A stretch of DNA of 32,133 nt from Candidatus Yanofskyibacteriota bacterium (GTDB lineage Bacteria; Patescibacteriota; Minisyncoccia; Minisyncoccales; UBA10102). The stretch spans positions 1-32,133 of the forward strand of contig JAUYJF010000048.1 in the NCBI GenBank assembly GCA_030688685.1, read 5' to 3'. The notes beneath the pieces are model-generated. The model was not told the DNA's origin and did no database searches. It saw only the letters and a list, made by a program, of their open reading frames with translations. Below are positions 1 to 8,879 of the stretch, in pieces (within the stretch, counting starts at the first letter, position 1; each line of letters opens with the position of its first letter). A program made the translations under genes and the position numbers.

Positions 1-219
1 CGCTCCTCCGCAGAACACGATCTCCCCCGCCTTGCAGGATAAAAAGGAGGCGACTCTCTCCCGCGCCTCTTCAATGGCGGCGCGGGCTGTCTGCCCATAG
101 CTGTGGACAGAAGAAGGGTTGCCGAATTCCTTCTTCAGATATGGGAGCATGGCAGAAAACACCTTTGGATCCAAAGGTGTGGTTGCCGCGTAGTCCAGAT
201 AGACGCGCTTCCTCCGCAT
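1..219 (-). CDS. Cysteine desulfurase (NifS/IscS family), N-terminal part, truncated by window edge
   Basis: Reverse-complement translation MRRKRVYLDYAATTPLDPKVFSAMLPYLKKEFGNPSSVHSYGQTARAAIEEARERVASFLSCKAGEIVFCGGA; the YLDYAATTP...GNPSSVHS...EIVF signature is typical. Absent from the ORF track because it is open at the edge. Confidence 0.9.
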   Translation of the reverse strand, partial: MRRKRVYLDYAATTPLDPKVFSAMLPYLKKEFGNPSSVHSYGQTARAAIEEARERVASFLSCKAGEIVFCGGA

Positions 220-258
220 AGTGGCATGCTAGCAAAAAAGAGTTGAGTTTTCCACATC

Positions 259-1272
259 CTAATCCTGAAAGAGTACACGCGCGCTGTTCCAAATTTTAGC
301 ATCATCTGCTTTCTCCTTCGTCCAGTACCACCATTCAGCGCCCCAGAAATAAAACTCGTCTAATCCGGTGGCCCGCGCGTAGGCGATATTATCCTGAAAT
401 TGCTCAGGGCTCATGGTCTGATACTGCGCCTCTAAGGAGTGTGCGGTTATTGGCTGCCACTCCACCCATGGCTCTGCCTGGAGTTCCCCGACGATCACGC
501 GCACTTCAGGATGCCACCACTGAAGCCACATCGCCTTTCTCTGGTACATCACGGGAGGATACGGATACCTAACGTATCCTAATGTGGGATCATGAATAAT
601 ACGGAAAAGCGTGCTGGAAAAGATATCTGTTTTCCCAGGAGTTTTTATCCAGAAAGAATTCTCTCCCGTGTCGGTTAAAACAATGGGGCGAGTTGGATCT
701 AATTCGCGGACCTGAGCAATCTCCCTGTCAACAAACTCTTCTGAGATTTTCCGTTCAGGACACAAGCCGAACGACAGAAAGGGTTCGTTCTCAATCTGCC
801 ACGCCCATACCGCTTCATGCTCTTTGTAATGCTCTACAACAGCCGCCATCATGCGAAGCTGCTCTTCTTGTCGTTCTTCCTTGGGAAGAGCACTCACCCA
901 GTCTGGCATTCTGCACTCCGGCCATCTGGGAAGCTTCATGCCAATGGCAAGAAACGCTTTTCCTCCCCGTTTCTCCAACTCTTCCAATTGCCAATCCCAG
1001 GCGGAGAAATCAAATACTCCTTTTCGCGGCTCTAATTCATCCCAATACACGGGAATGCGGAAATGCCGCACCTTGAGATCATCCAGCAGAGCAAGGTAGG
1101 TTTCTTGCCAATCAAGACCAAGTTCTTCTGCTTGCGAATGCCCAAAGGTTACTCCCCAGGTGATGGATTCTGCCTGTTCAACTTCCCCTATGAACAAGAA
1201 TACAGCGATTCCACCCACCAAGAGCAGAATAATCCCAAACGTGATCCCGAGTATCTTGAGAATGCGTTTCAT
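259..1272 (-). CDS. Membrane-anchored glycoside hydrolase-like protein (TIM-barrel, GH5/GH42-like)
   Basis: N-terminal TM anchor MKRILKILGITFGIILLLVGG, then WGVTFG...RIPVYWDELEP...WQIENEPFLSFG (acid/base NEP motif). Start chosen at MKRIL (1272), overlapping the upstream stop as ATGA. Confidence 0.75.
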   Translation of the reverse strand: MKRILKILGITFGIILLLVGGIAVFLFIGEVEQAESITWGVTFGHSQAEELGLDWQETYLALLDDLKVRHFRIPVYWDELEPRKGVFDFSAWDWQLEELEKRGGKAFLAIGMKLPRWPECRMPDWVSALPKEERQEEQLRMMAAVVEHYKEHEAVWAWQIENEPFLSFGLCPERKISEEFVDREIAQVRELDPTRPIVLTDTGENSFWIKTPGKTDIFSSTLFRIIHDPTLGYVRYPYPPVMYQRKAMWLQWWHPEVRVIVGELQAEPWVEWQPITAHSLEAQYQTMSPEQFQDNIAYARATGLDEFYFWGAEWWYWTKEKADDAKIWNSARVLFQD

Positions 1273-2189
1273 CAGAGCGTAAAAAGCAGAAAGCCCGCCG
1301 CGATACACGAGGCCCCAAGCACCCGCCAGAGTACGTTCAGGCCGGAGAACTCTTCCTTTAATAATCTCGGCTTTTTCACTGCCAAAATACCCACGAAAAG
1401 AAGCAGGAAGAAATATTGCATTCCCTGGAGCGCACTGATAACCGCGAGCTGAACGCTCTGGACAAGAAAAATCGCGTACTGCTGCATCAAGAACGCGGCT
1501 GATCCTGCGCCCTTCCCCAGGAGAAATGGGATATACACGCGTTTTTGGGATGCTGGATTTTTTGTCGCGCGAAAGACCACCTCGCGGGTCGCGGGAAACG
1601 CGAGAAGAGAAACCGCAGTGAGAAATCCTCCCCAGCGCATCCAGATAAATCCGTTTAAAAAGGACTCGTGCCCATACACAAGTTTTGCCAGCACAAAACC
1701 TGCGGCAAAGAGAAAGGCAACGAGCAGGGAATTGCGGATATCAAACAAGGAAGGAGCAAACTCCCGCAAAGACCCGCGCAGAGACAGGAGTATTGTTCCA
1801 AGAATAAAGAACGCGAGCGCAACCAGTATGCCCGGGGAAACCACAGCTTCCCTTCCCAATATGAGTATACTCAAGAATAGCGTAAAGATCGGGAACAACC
1901 CTCCCACCATGGGAACAATGCGGGAAACCCCGCTGTGATATACTGCCCGATACGCGGAATATAAGCCAAGCACGCTCACAACTCCCGCAACCAATGCGAG
2001 CATGATTACGAAGGGCTCTGGAACAGAAAATCCAAACGGGATAAGAAAGGAGGCAAGAATGCCCGTGACCCCAGTATAAAAGGCAAATACCCGCGGATGC
2101 GGCAAGGGCCCCGCCAAGAGATAGCGATCGGTAAGTGATGAAAACGCAAAAAGGAAATACGCGCCGATGGTTATATAAAGCCAGAGCAT
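1272..2189 (-). CDS. EamA/DMT-family transporter
   Basis: About 10 hydrophobic segments, 305 aa, internal repeat-like architecture; translationally coupled to the flanking GH gene. Confidence 0.7.
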   Translation of the reverse strand: MLWLYITIGAYFLFAFSSLTDRYLLAGPLPHPRVFAFYTGVTGILASFLIPFGFSVPEPFVIMLALVAGVVSVLGLYSAYRAVYHSGVSRIVPMVGGLFPIFTLFLSILILGREAVVSPGILVALAFFILGTILLSLRGSLREFAPSLFDIRNSLLVAFLFAAGFVLAKLVYGHESFLNGFIWMRWGGFLTAVSLLAFPATREVVFRATKNPASQKRVYIPFLLGKGAGSAAFLMQQYAIFLVQSVQLAVISALQGMQYFFLLLFVGILAVKKPRLLKEEFSGLNVLWRVLGASCIAAGFLLFTL

Positions 2190-2193
2190 TGTT

Positions 2194-3375
2194 TTAACCC
2201 GTTATGCTGTTCGTGCGGCAGATTTCAGCATAGACCTTTGCGCTGGGACGAGGCGTGCGCTTGAACGTCTCAAAATCCACGTGCACCAAACCGAATCTCT
2301 TGGTAAATCCTTCCGCCCACTCAAAATTGTCGAGCAAAGACCAGTGAAAATATCCCCGCACATCCGCTCCCTCCTCTATTGCGCGGTGAAGCCACACAAG
2401 ATGCTCCCGAATAAAGTCGGGGCGCTGGTCGTCATCCGCGTCCGCGATGCCGTTTTCCAAAATGAAAATTGGTTTGCCGTATCTATCCCATGATTGCTTG
2501 GCAAGATAGTATATTCCTTCCGGGAAAATCTCCCATCCAAAGTCGCTTTGCTTTTTCCCATCTTGATACTTTCCCCTCAAGATATGAATTTTATAATGAT
2601 TATAGTAATTTATGCCCATAAAATCTTGAAAATCTTGAATAGAATCAAGAAATCCGAAATTTCTCCTCGCAACCAAAAACTTTACAAGTAATCCATTCGC
2701 AAATTTGAGGTTGGGAGCTGGCTCCAAGTAATTCTGATTCTGCGCAATCCCAACGCGAGGCGCTTTGCCCATAGTATGGATAATTTCATACGCTAATTGA
2801 TGAGCCCTCGCCATGTGACGTTGAGCCGTAAAGAACCCGAAGATGTCCCACTTCTTAAACGGAGGTGTATCACAAGAAAGGTATCCTTTTGCGTTCCATA
2901 TATCTGGTTCATTCATCGTGATCCAGTACGTAGCTTCCATTCCAAGGTGTTCTGCGACAAACTGTACATACCGGGCAAAGTACTTTGGAGCATTCTTGCT
3001 TTTCCATCCGTCCTTTTCGATAAACCATCGTGGATTGGAAATGTGGTGAAGTGTAACAAAGGGTTCCAATCCCCTTTCTTTTGCAGCGCGAATCACCTTT
3101 CTATAATGCTCTATCTCCTCTTTCGTAAACTTCCCTTCTTCCGGCTCAATGCGCGCCCATTCAAGAGAAAAACGATGCGCGTTGTTGTGCATCGCCTTGG
3201 CTAAGTCAAAGTCCTCCTCATATCTGTTGTAGGAATCGCACGCTCTGCCTGACTTGTGCGGCACTTTTCCTTCCTGCTCCGCCTTCCACCAGTCACTATG
3301 GATGTTATCCCCTTCAATTTGGTGGGCAGAGGTAGCAGTACCCCACAAGAATCCCTCGGGAAATTGCCTTATCAT
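2194..3375 (-). CDS. Glycoside hydrolase family 1 (beta-glucosidase/beta-galactosidase)
   Basis: FPEGFLWGTATSAHQIEGDN N-terminal signature, TMNEP acid/base motif and ILENGIAD nucleophile motif. Confidence 0.92.
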   Translation of the reverse strand: MIRQFPEGFLWGTATSAHQIEGDNIHSDWWKAEQEGKVPHKSGRACDSYNRYEEDFDLAKAMHNNAHRFSLEWARIEPEEGKFTKEEIEHYRKVIRAAKERGLEPFVTLHHISNPRWFIEKDGWKSKNAPKYFARYVQFVAEHLGMEATYWITMNEPDIWNAKGYLSCDTPPFKKWDIFGFFTAQRHMARAHQLAYEIIHTMGKAPRVGIAQNQNYLEPAPNLKFANGLLVKFLVARRNFGFLDSIQDFQDFMGINYYNHYKIHILRGKYQDGKKQSDFGWEIFPEGIYYLAKQSWDRYGKPIFILENGIADADDDQRPDFIREHLVWLHRAIEEGADVRGYFHWSLLDNFEWAEGFTKRFGLVHVDFETFKRTPRPSAKVYAEICRTNSITG

Positions 3376-3436
3376 TTCCCCATCATACTGGTTTTGGACC
3401 CCAAGGAGAAGCTTTTCTCTTCTCTAAAAAACTGGA

Positions 3437-3622
3437 CTAGGGCGCGGGAATGCCAAGATCCCGACATATTTTCTTTGCGAGAAAGTTGTGTATCTCAGAA
3501 TGTCTCGGAACAGTGGAGATTCGTCCAGTTTCAGGATTAAAAAAGACGCTATGGCGAGCGCCTTCACGCACAAACACACACCCATAATTTCTAAGATACA
3601 CTATGAGATCCCTCCGCTTCAT
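3437..3622 (-). CDS. hicA: HicA family toxin (mRNA interferase)
   Basis: MKRRDLIVYLRNYGCVFVREGARHSVFFNPETGRISTVPRHSEIHNFLAKKICRDLGIPAP; typical HicA with G-SH and PRH-EI motifs. ATGA overlap with hicB. Confidence 0.85.
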   Translation of the reverse strand: MKRRDLIVYLRNYGCVFVREGARHSVFFNPETGRISTVPRHSEIHNFLAKKICRDLGIPAP

Positions 3623-3840
3623 GCGGGAGGCAGAGAGATTGCTTCTCGTATAACTTTGCCCTTGGAATCCTTTTTCAGTAATGCTCGGTTTGTTTCCAAT
3701 ACCAAAATCAGCGCTTCCCGAAGGTTTGCTTTTACCTCCCGCAAGGTTTTTCCTTGGGTATTCACGCCGGGAATCTCTTCCACCCAGCCCATATACCATT
3801 GCCCCGCTTTTTTATATGCGGCAGTAAATTGTCTCGCCAT
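3619..3840 (-). CDS. hicB: HicB family antitoxin
   Basis: 73 aa, GWVEEIPGVNTQGKTLREVKANLREALILVLE matches HicB fold motif; directly upstream of hicA. Confidence 0.85.
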   Translation of the reverse strand: MARQFTAAYKKAGQWYMGWVEEIPGVNTQGKTLREVKANLREALILVLETNRALLKKDSKGKVIREAISLPPA

Positions 3841-3849
3841 AGTATATTT

Positions 3850-3878
3850 ATTATACCCCTATTTCAGGTGATGTAAAG
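3850..3878 (-). promoter_or_regulatory. Sigma70-like promoter for hicBA
   Basis: Minus strand TTTACA-16 nt-TATAAT (-10 at 3855..3850), 9 nt before the hicB ATG; the -35 lies beside/over the comEC 3' end. Confidence 0.6.
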
Positions 3879-5343
3879 AACTTCCCGCGGGTTTTGGGCC
3901 CCAAGGAGAAGCGACCTTCTCCCGTTTCCAGAGAGCGTACACAAGCATAAACTCCAGGAGGAATACCAAAAAGAGAAGAGGCGCGGAAACGGGAATCACG
4001 GGAAACTTCGCAAAGAACGCGGCAACACCCGTAATCCAGGAGAGGAGAAAGAATTCCACATAGCCAAATACAAAGGCAAGGGGAGCAAAAAGGAATCCGA
4101 GAAGAAGAAACGCGAATCCGAGAGAAAGAATAAAAGGCAAGAGCGGAACCACCAGAATATTTGAAAGAAGAGCAACGGCGGAAGCGTAGTCAAACACAAG
4201 AAGCAAAAGCGGAAACGTGAAGATTTGGGCGGCAATACTCATGCCCAAAACCTCCCGCATGCCAAAGGCCTCAGGCATCCAGCCCAGGTACCTTTGAATC
4301 TCAGAGAGAAACAGGATAATCCCGAGAACCGCGAGGAATGACAACTGAAACCCCGCGTCATGGAGAAGGAGAAGAGGGTTCCAGAAAAGGAGCCCCGCTC
4401 CCGTGAACAAGAGAGCGCGCAAAGAATTCCCCATTCTCCCCGTATGGCGGCTCACCAGGTACATTCCCCCCATAATGCCGGCCCGCACCGCGGAAATCTG
4501 GAATCCCGTAAGCGCGATAAAAAAGAAGAGAACAGCAAGCGAAAGAAAAAACGCGTGCTGGCGCCACATGCCCAAGAACAAAAGAAAGGAAAGGATGAGG
4601 GATCCGGTGATGGCAACATGCATTCCTGAGATTGCGGTAATATGGCGAAGTCCTGACCGGGACAGGACATCTCCCAGCTCTTTTGACATTCTCCCTTTGT
4701 CTCCCAGGATCATGGCCGCGAGAACAGAAGACTCAGGCTCTGGAACAAGCTTGTCTATGGTTTTGCGGAGCTTTTCCTTAAGAGAAAAAATTCCAAAAAG
4801 AAGAGCTGACCCCTGGTTTTCAGAGACACGATCAAGAAACGGGTATTGGGATTGCGCATAAATACGTTCTTTGGCAAGAAACAACCGCCAGTCAAAGTCG
4901 CGAAAGGATTCCGGAACCTGAATCGTTCCCTGGAAAGATATCCTGTCCCCGTACCGGAATTCAGGAAAAGACGCGGCGCGCACGAGAATCCGCTCGCCTT
5001 TCAGAAAGACAGGTTCTATAACCAACTGCTGGGAATCTCCTCTTGGCTCTGGTTCCTCTGTAATAATTCCCTCAAAAGAAAACTCTCCTCCATGCTGGGC
5101 TGCCGCCACAAGTTTACTTTCATGCATACGGGCAGATTCCTGGGTACTGCGCCATATTCCCAAGGAGAAGGAAAAGAGAATGATGCCGCACAGGAGAAAC
5201 AAAAAAGAGCGGCGAGAAGCCGCAAGACACACAATACCCGGAATGAGAAAGAAAAAGAGGTCAAATCGCAAGAGTTCCCCAGCAATAATCCCTGCTCCAA
5301 AGGACAGGCATACGGCAAACACAAGCTGAGAACCGCGCGTCAT
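3859..5343 (-). CDS. comEC: ComEC/Rec2-like competence membrane protein (no C-terminal metallo-beta-lactamase domain)
   Basis: DUF4131-like N-terminus, SGLRHITAISGMHVAITGSL competence-domain motif, polytopic; 494 aa. Confidence 0.88.
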   Translation of the reverse strand: MTRGSQLVFAVCLSFGAGIIAGELLRFDLFFFLIPGIVCLAASRRSFLFLLCGIILFSFSLGIWRSTQESARMHESKLVAAAQHGGEFSFEGIITEEPEPRGDSQQLVIEPVFLKGERILVRAASFPEFRYGDRISFQGTIQVPESFRDFDWRLFLAKERIYAQSQYPFLDRVSENQGSALLFGIFSLKEKLRKTIDKLVPEPESSVLAAMILGDKGRMSKELGDVLSRSGLRHITAISGMHVAITGSLILSFLLFLGMWRQHAFFLSLAVLFFFIALTGFQISAVRAGIMGGMYLVSRHTGRMGNSLRALLFTGAGLLFWNPLLLLHDAGFQLSFLAVLGIILFLSEIQRYLGWMPEAFGMREVLGMSIAAQIFTFPLLLLVFDYASAVALLSNILVVPLLPFILSLGFAFLLLGFLFAPLAFVFGYVEFFLLSWITGVAAFFAKFPVIPVSAPLLFLVFLLEFMLVYALWKREKVASPWGPKPAGSSLHHLK

Positions 5344-6275
5344 TATGAAACAAATCCAGTCGCAATAACAGTGAGTTTGATTTCTCCCGGCTTCAGACTC
5401 TTATCGGTAACCGCCCCAAAGATGACACGGGCATCAGGAGCAACCTCTTCCCTGATTTTCTCTGCCGCTTCTTTGATTTCTCCCAAGCTCAAGTCATCTG
5501 ATCCTGCCACATTAAACAATACTCCTTTCGCGCCCTTGAGAGACAGATTGAGGAGAGGAGAATGAAGAGCCATATCCAGGGCGGTCTCAATGCGCTTTTC
5601 TCCTTTCGCGCGCCCAGTGCCGAATACCGCGTTTCCCGCCTTGCTCATAATGGCCCGCACATCCGCGAAATCCACGTTAATGATCCCCGGAACAGCAATA
5701 AGATCTGAGATTCCCTGAACTGCTTCCCGCAGGATTTCATCCGCCTTCCAAAGAGCGGCAGACACGGTAGTCTCGCTATCCACCAGCTTCATAATCTGGT
5801 CATTCGGAATCAGGAGAAGTGTGTCCACCTTTCCCCGTAATTCCTCCAGCGCCGCATCCGCGAGGCGTATGCGCCATGAGCCCTCAAAAGAAAAAGGACG
5901 TGTTACCACGGCAATCGTAAGCGCCCCCTGGGCTTTCGCGATCTCCGCGATGACCGGGAGTGCCCCCCCTCCTGTTCCGCCTCCAAGTCCTGCCGTCAAA
6001 AATACCATTTCCGCTCCCTGGAGAGCTTCCATGATTTCTTCCCGATTTTCTTCAGCTGCTTTTCTCCCCGTCTCAGGACTCATGCCTGCTCCCATCCCGC
6101 GCGTCAGCTCCCGGCCTATGCGCACCTTGCGATCAGCCCGCACTTTCTTGAGATCCTGGGCGTCCGTATTGATCACGATAAGCTCCACTCCCTTCAGCTT
6201 TGCCTGAGCCATGCGATCTACCGCGTTTCCTCCCCCTCCTCCCACGCCGACTACCTTAATTTCGTTTCCATTCAT
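5343..6275 (-). CDS. ftsZ: Cell division protein FtsZ (short, lacks C-terminal linker/CTP)
   Basis: VVGVGGGGGNAVDRM, VINTDAQDL, LTAGLGGGTGGGALPVIAEIAK, NVDFADVRAIM T7 loop; ends at ...LTVIATGFVS. Confidence 0.95.
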   Translation of the reverse strand: MNGNEIKVVGVGGGGGNAVDRMAQAKLKGVELIVINTDAQDLKKVRADRKVRIGRELTRGMGAGMSPETGRKAAEENREEIMEALQGAEMVFLTAGLGGGTGGGALPVIAEIAKAQGALTIAVVTRPFSFEGSWRIRLADAALEELRGKVDTLLLIPNDQIMKLVDSETTVSAALWKADEILREAVQGISDLIAVPGIINVDFADVRAIMSKAGNAVFGTGRAKGEKRIETALDMALHSPLLNLSLKGAKGVLFNVAGSDDLSLGEIKEAAEKIREEVAPDARVIFGAVTDKSLKPGEIKLTVIATGFVS

Positions 6276-6284
6276 ATCTTCTTC

Positions 6285-7487
6285 TTAGGGAATAAATGAC
6301 CTCAGCATTTTTTTCAAGGTCTGCGCTAATCCCCACGATTCTTTTGAAGGGCGGTATTCCTGGGAATCACAGCCGAGGATTAGGAGTCCCGCGAGCCCCA
6401 GGAGCGCCGGATCGTTGGGAAAGGCTTCAATGCGCTCTACGGTCCCGACGCGCACGGAGAGCTTGGCTTCTTTCTTCATGAATTCCGCGAGTCCGGGCAG
6501 TTTTACCCCCCCTCCCGCGAGCACGATGCCGGCAGGAAGCTTACCCTGTCGGGAAATCTTCTTCAGTTCGCCATTTACAGAGTCCGCAATCTGTTTTATG
6601 CGGGCAGAAATAATGCCGCTGAGTTTCTTCTGGGGAACAAGGAGGATCTGGCCGTCAGCAAGTTCAACGCGCTCGGTTTTCCTCCCCCTGGAAGCAAGGA
6701 GGGTTCCGTATTCTTTTTTGATGCGTTCTGCCAATTCAGGCTCCGTCTGCAGGCCAATGGCGATATCGTTTGTGATATTTCCAGAGCCGACGGGAAAAGC
6801 AGCCGTATGGAGGAGCTCTCCCTCTTCAAACACCGCGAGCGAGGTGGTGCCGGCCCCAATTTCCAGAACCGCCACTCCGAGCTCTTTTTGATCCTGGGAA
6901 ATCACGGCAGCTGACGTGGCGAGAGAGGAAGGAATGATATCCGCAATCTCCAGCCCCGCGGCCAGCACCGCGCCGGTAAGGTTCTTCACGTAGGGAGCAA
7001 ACCCGCACACAGCCAGCACGTCTACTTCCAAGCGGTTCCCTTTCATTCCGGTCACGTCCCGGATTCCCCCCACCCCGTCCAAGATATACTGCTGGGGAAA
7101 TACATCCAGCACTTCCTGATTCTGTCCAAGGGTAAGAGCCTGAGCCGCCTGCAGCACCCGGTCTACGTCTTCTTGAGAAACCATGGAGTCAGCTCGTGAA
7201 ACAGCCACAATCCCTCGGGATGTGGCGACAAAAACATGACTTCCTCCAAGATTCACAAATACCTCCTCAAGAGGAGCTCCGCATATCTGCTCTAATCGCG
7301 CCTTGAGCACCACGATGCGGGAGGCAAGGTCATCGGGATGGACAACAGTCCCTTTGCGCACTCCCGCGGACGATTCTTCCGCTATTCCCAAGATCTCCAC
7401 AGTGCCCCGTTCTTCATTGCGCCGCCCAGCCCCCATTTTCAGAGTGCGCGTGCCAATATCAAGAGCGGCAATGATATGAGATTTCAT
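6285..7487 (-). CDS. ftsA: Cell division protein FtsA
   Basis: ALDIGTRTLKM, VNLGGSHV SHS2-like region, EIGAGTTSLAVFEEG, GIVLAGGGVKLPGL; C-terminal amphipathic LAQTLKKMLRSFIP. Confidence 0.92.
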   Translation of the reverse strand: MKSHIIAALDIGTRTLKMGAGRRNEERGTVEILGIAEESSAGVRKGTVVHPDDLASRIVVLKARLEQICGAPLEEVFVNLGGSHVFVATSRGIVAVSRADSMVSQEDVDRVLQAAQALTLGQNQEVLDVFPQQYILDGVGGIRDVTGMKGNRLEVDVLAVCGFAPYVKNLTGAVLAAGLEIADIIPSSLATSAAVISQDQKELGVAVLEIGAGTTSLAVFEEGELLHTAAFPVGSGNITNDIAIGLQTEPELAERIKKEYGTLLASRGRKTERVELADGQILLVPQKKLSGIISARIKQIADSVNGELKKISRQGKLPAGIVLAGGGVKLPGLAEFMKKEAKLSVRVGTVERIEAFPNDPALLGLAGLLILGCDSQEYRPSKESWGLAQTLKKMLRSFIP

Positions 7488-7495
7488 GGATAGTA

Positions 7496-7882
7496 TTACT
7501 TGAACAAAAGGCCGAAATATTCTTCTTCCTTTTCTTGCATGGTCTTATGGGTGTAGCTGAGTAAATGCAAAACCCCATGGACGACACAGCGCCCTAATTC
7601 CTCTTTTTCTGTTATACCATACTTTTCAGAATCCGCGCGAATCTTCTCAGGACACAGGACCAGTTCGCCCAATCCCATGTCCCCGTCCTCAAAAGAAAGG
7701 ACATCGGGAACGTATTCCTGTTTCCGGTATTTCCTGTTTAAGTCCCGAGCTTGAGAGGAGGCAACCAGCGCAACAGACACGGATACTTTTTGTTTTCCTT
7801 CCAGTTTTAGTACCTTTTGGATCACTCGCTTGATGAATACCGTGTCAACAGACTCGTTTGTTTGGTTGTTTATTTCAATCAT
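7496..7882 (-). CDS. ybeY: Endoribonuclease YbeY / rRNA maturation factor
   Basis: LNRKYRKQEYVPDVLSFE and HGVLHLLSYTH metal-binding motif (H-x3-H-x5-H). Start chosen at MIEINNQ. Confidence 0.88.
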   Translation of the reverse strand: MIEINNQTNESVDTVFIKRVIQKVLKLEGKQKVSVSVALVASSQARDLNRKYRKQEYVPDVLSFEDGDMGLGELVLCPEKIRADSEKYGITEKEELGRCVVHGVLHLLSYTHKTMQEKEEEYFGLLFK

Positions 7883-7993
7883 GAAGAAAGACACGCAATA
7901 CCCTATCTTTACCCGTTCAGGTCAGAATGTAAAGGAGCGTGCGTCAGTATGTATAGCCATCTTCAGCAAAAAAGTTTCCTGAAAGGAGGTCTC

Positions 7994-8350
7994 ATGGCAG
8001 CCCATCAGCAAGCCAGGCCTCAAGCATCGTCGCTGCAGGCCCAATCACGAAAAAAAGGGATACTAAACTACCTTGCCATATCAGGAGTCATCGCGGTGAT
8101 TGGCGTTGGCCTTGGATTTCTCGTGTACCAAGCTCCTTGGAAACCGACGGCCTTTGCCGAAGTAGGCGTCTGGGGTACGGCAATCCGCTGCGGAAACAGC
8201 ACACGCTTCGTGCCCGGAACGTTTAACACCGTGGGGGGCATGCCAATTCTCATTCTCCTGGATGACTGCAGCGACCAGCATCCGGCCGGAACGATCATTG
8301 ACCTGCAAACCAGACAGATCATCCCTCCCCTTGCCGTTCCAAGCAATTAG
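7994..8350 (+). CDS. Small single-TM hypothetical protein
   Basis: ATG at 7994 preceded by GAAAGGAGG; one TM (YLAISGVIAVIGVGLGFLVY), followed directly by an intrinsic terminator. Confidence 0.75.
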   Translation: MAAHQQARPQASSLQAQSRKKGILNYLAISGVIAVIGVGLGFLVYQAPWKPTAFAEVGVWGTAIRCGNSTRFVPGTFNTVGGMPILILLDDCSDQHPAGTIIDLQTRQIIPPLAVPSN

Positions 8351-8353
8351 CAT

Positions 8354-8383
8354 AAAAGCCCCGACTCTCGGGGCTTTTAGTTT
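8354..8383 (+). terminator. Rho-independent terminator
   Basis: AAAAGCCCCGA-CTC-TCGGGGCTTTT perfect 11-bp stem with U tract. Confidence 0.88.
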
Positions 8384-8399
8384 TCCACAGACGTACTCC

Positions 8400-8427
8400 T
8401 GGACACTCTCACCCCCGTTGGTATAAT
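8400..8427 (+). promoter_or_regulatory. Sigma70-like promoter
   Basis: TGGACA (8400-8405), 16-nt spacer, TATAAT (8422-8427) with extended -10 TGG. Confidence 0.7.
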
Positions 8428-8506
8428 GCCATCAGAAACAATACTCGCGGGAGAAGTCTCGCATATACACAGTACTTTGGTTGAAACGGAACGAAAGGAG
8501 GACACT

Positions 8507-8821
8507 TTGGTAAAAGAAGCGTGGCGAGGGCTTGCGATAGCCATACCTCTGTTTATGATCGGTTTCCTTTTTTTCCTGCTCCTGTATCTCGGCATAGGAG
8601 TGGTGTTCTCAGGAAAAAACCCAACAACAGAACTGGCAAATGGGGCACTGGCAATTCAGTCCAAGGTGCCGGATCTGGCAACCCCCGCGCGCGCGTCAAC
8701 TCAGTTCACCGAAGCGTATCTGGGAGACTCTAGTATCCTCCTGATAGATTGCCGGCGAGGCAACAAGGAGGTCATGATGAGGCATGAAGATGGCGATGTC
8801 ACCTCCATGTCGTGCGAATAA
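8507..8821 (+). CDS. Small membrane-anchored hypothetical protein (TTG start)
   Basis: In-frame TTG at 8507 after AAAGGAGG; the track ATG at 8426 lies inside the -10 box, so it is not the start. TM LAIAIPLFMIGFLFFLLLYLGIGVVF. Confidence 0.7.
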   Translation: MVKEAWRGLAIAIPLFMIGFLFFLLLYLGIGVVFSGKNPTTELANGALAIQSKVPDLATPARASTQFTEAYLGDSSILLIDCRRGNKEVMMRHEDGDVTSMSCE

Positions 8822-8824
8822 CAA

Positions 8825-8869
8825 AAGACCTTGGTGCTTGTCGTTTTCTGCGACGCGCGCCAAGGTCTT
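8825..8869. terminator. Bidirectional terminator between convergent genes
   Basis: AAGACCTTGG...CCAAGGTCTT with internal GTCG/CGAC; T-run on the minus side (GGTCTTTTG). Confidence 0.65.
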
Positions 8870-8879
8870 CGCCTTTCCC

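Noticed and set aside
71-292. 73-aa minus ORF in the track
   Set aside because: Wrong frame over the cysteine desulfurase start.
4846-5565. 239-aa plus-strand ORF antisense to comEC/ftsZ
   Set aside because: Fully antisense to confidently identified genes, low-complexity basic translation, no SD or family motif; likewise 4403..4861, 5821..6207, 6415..6891.
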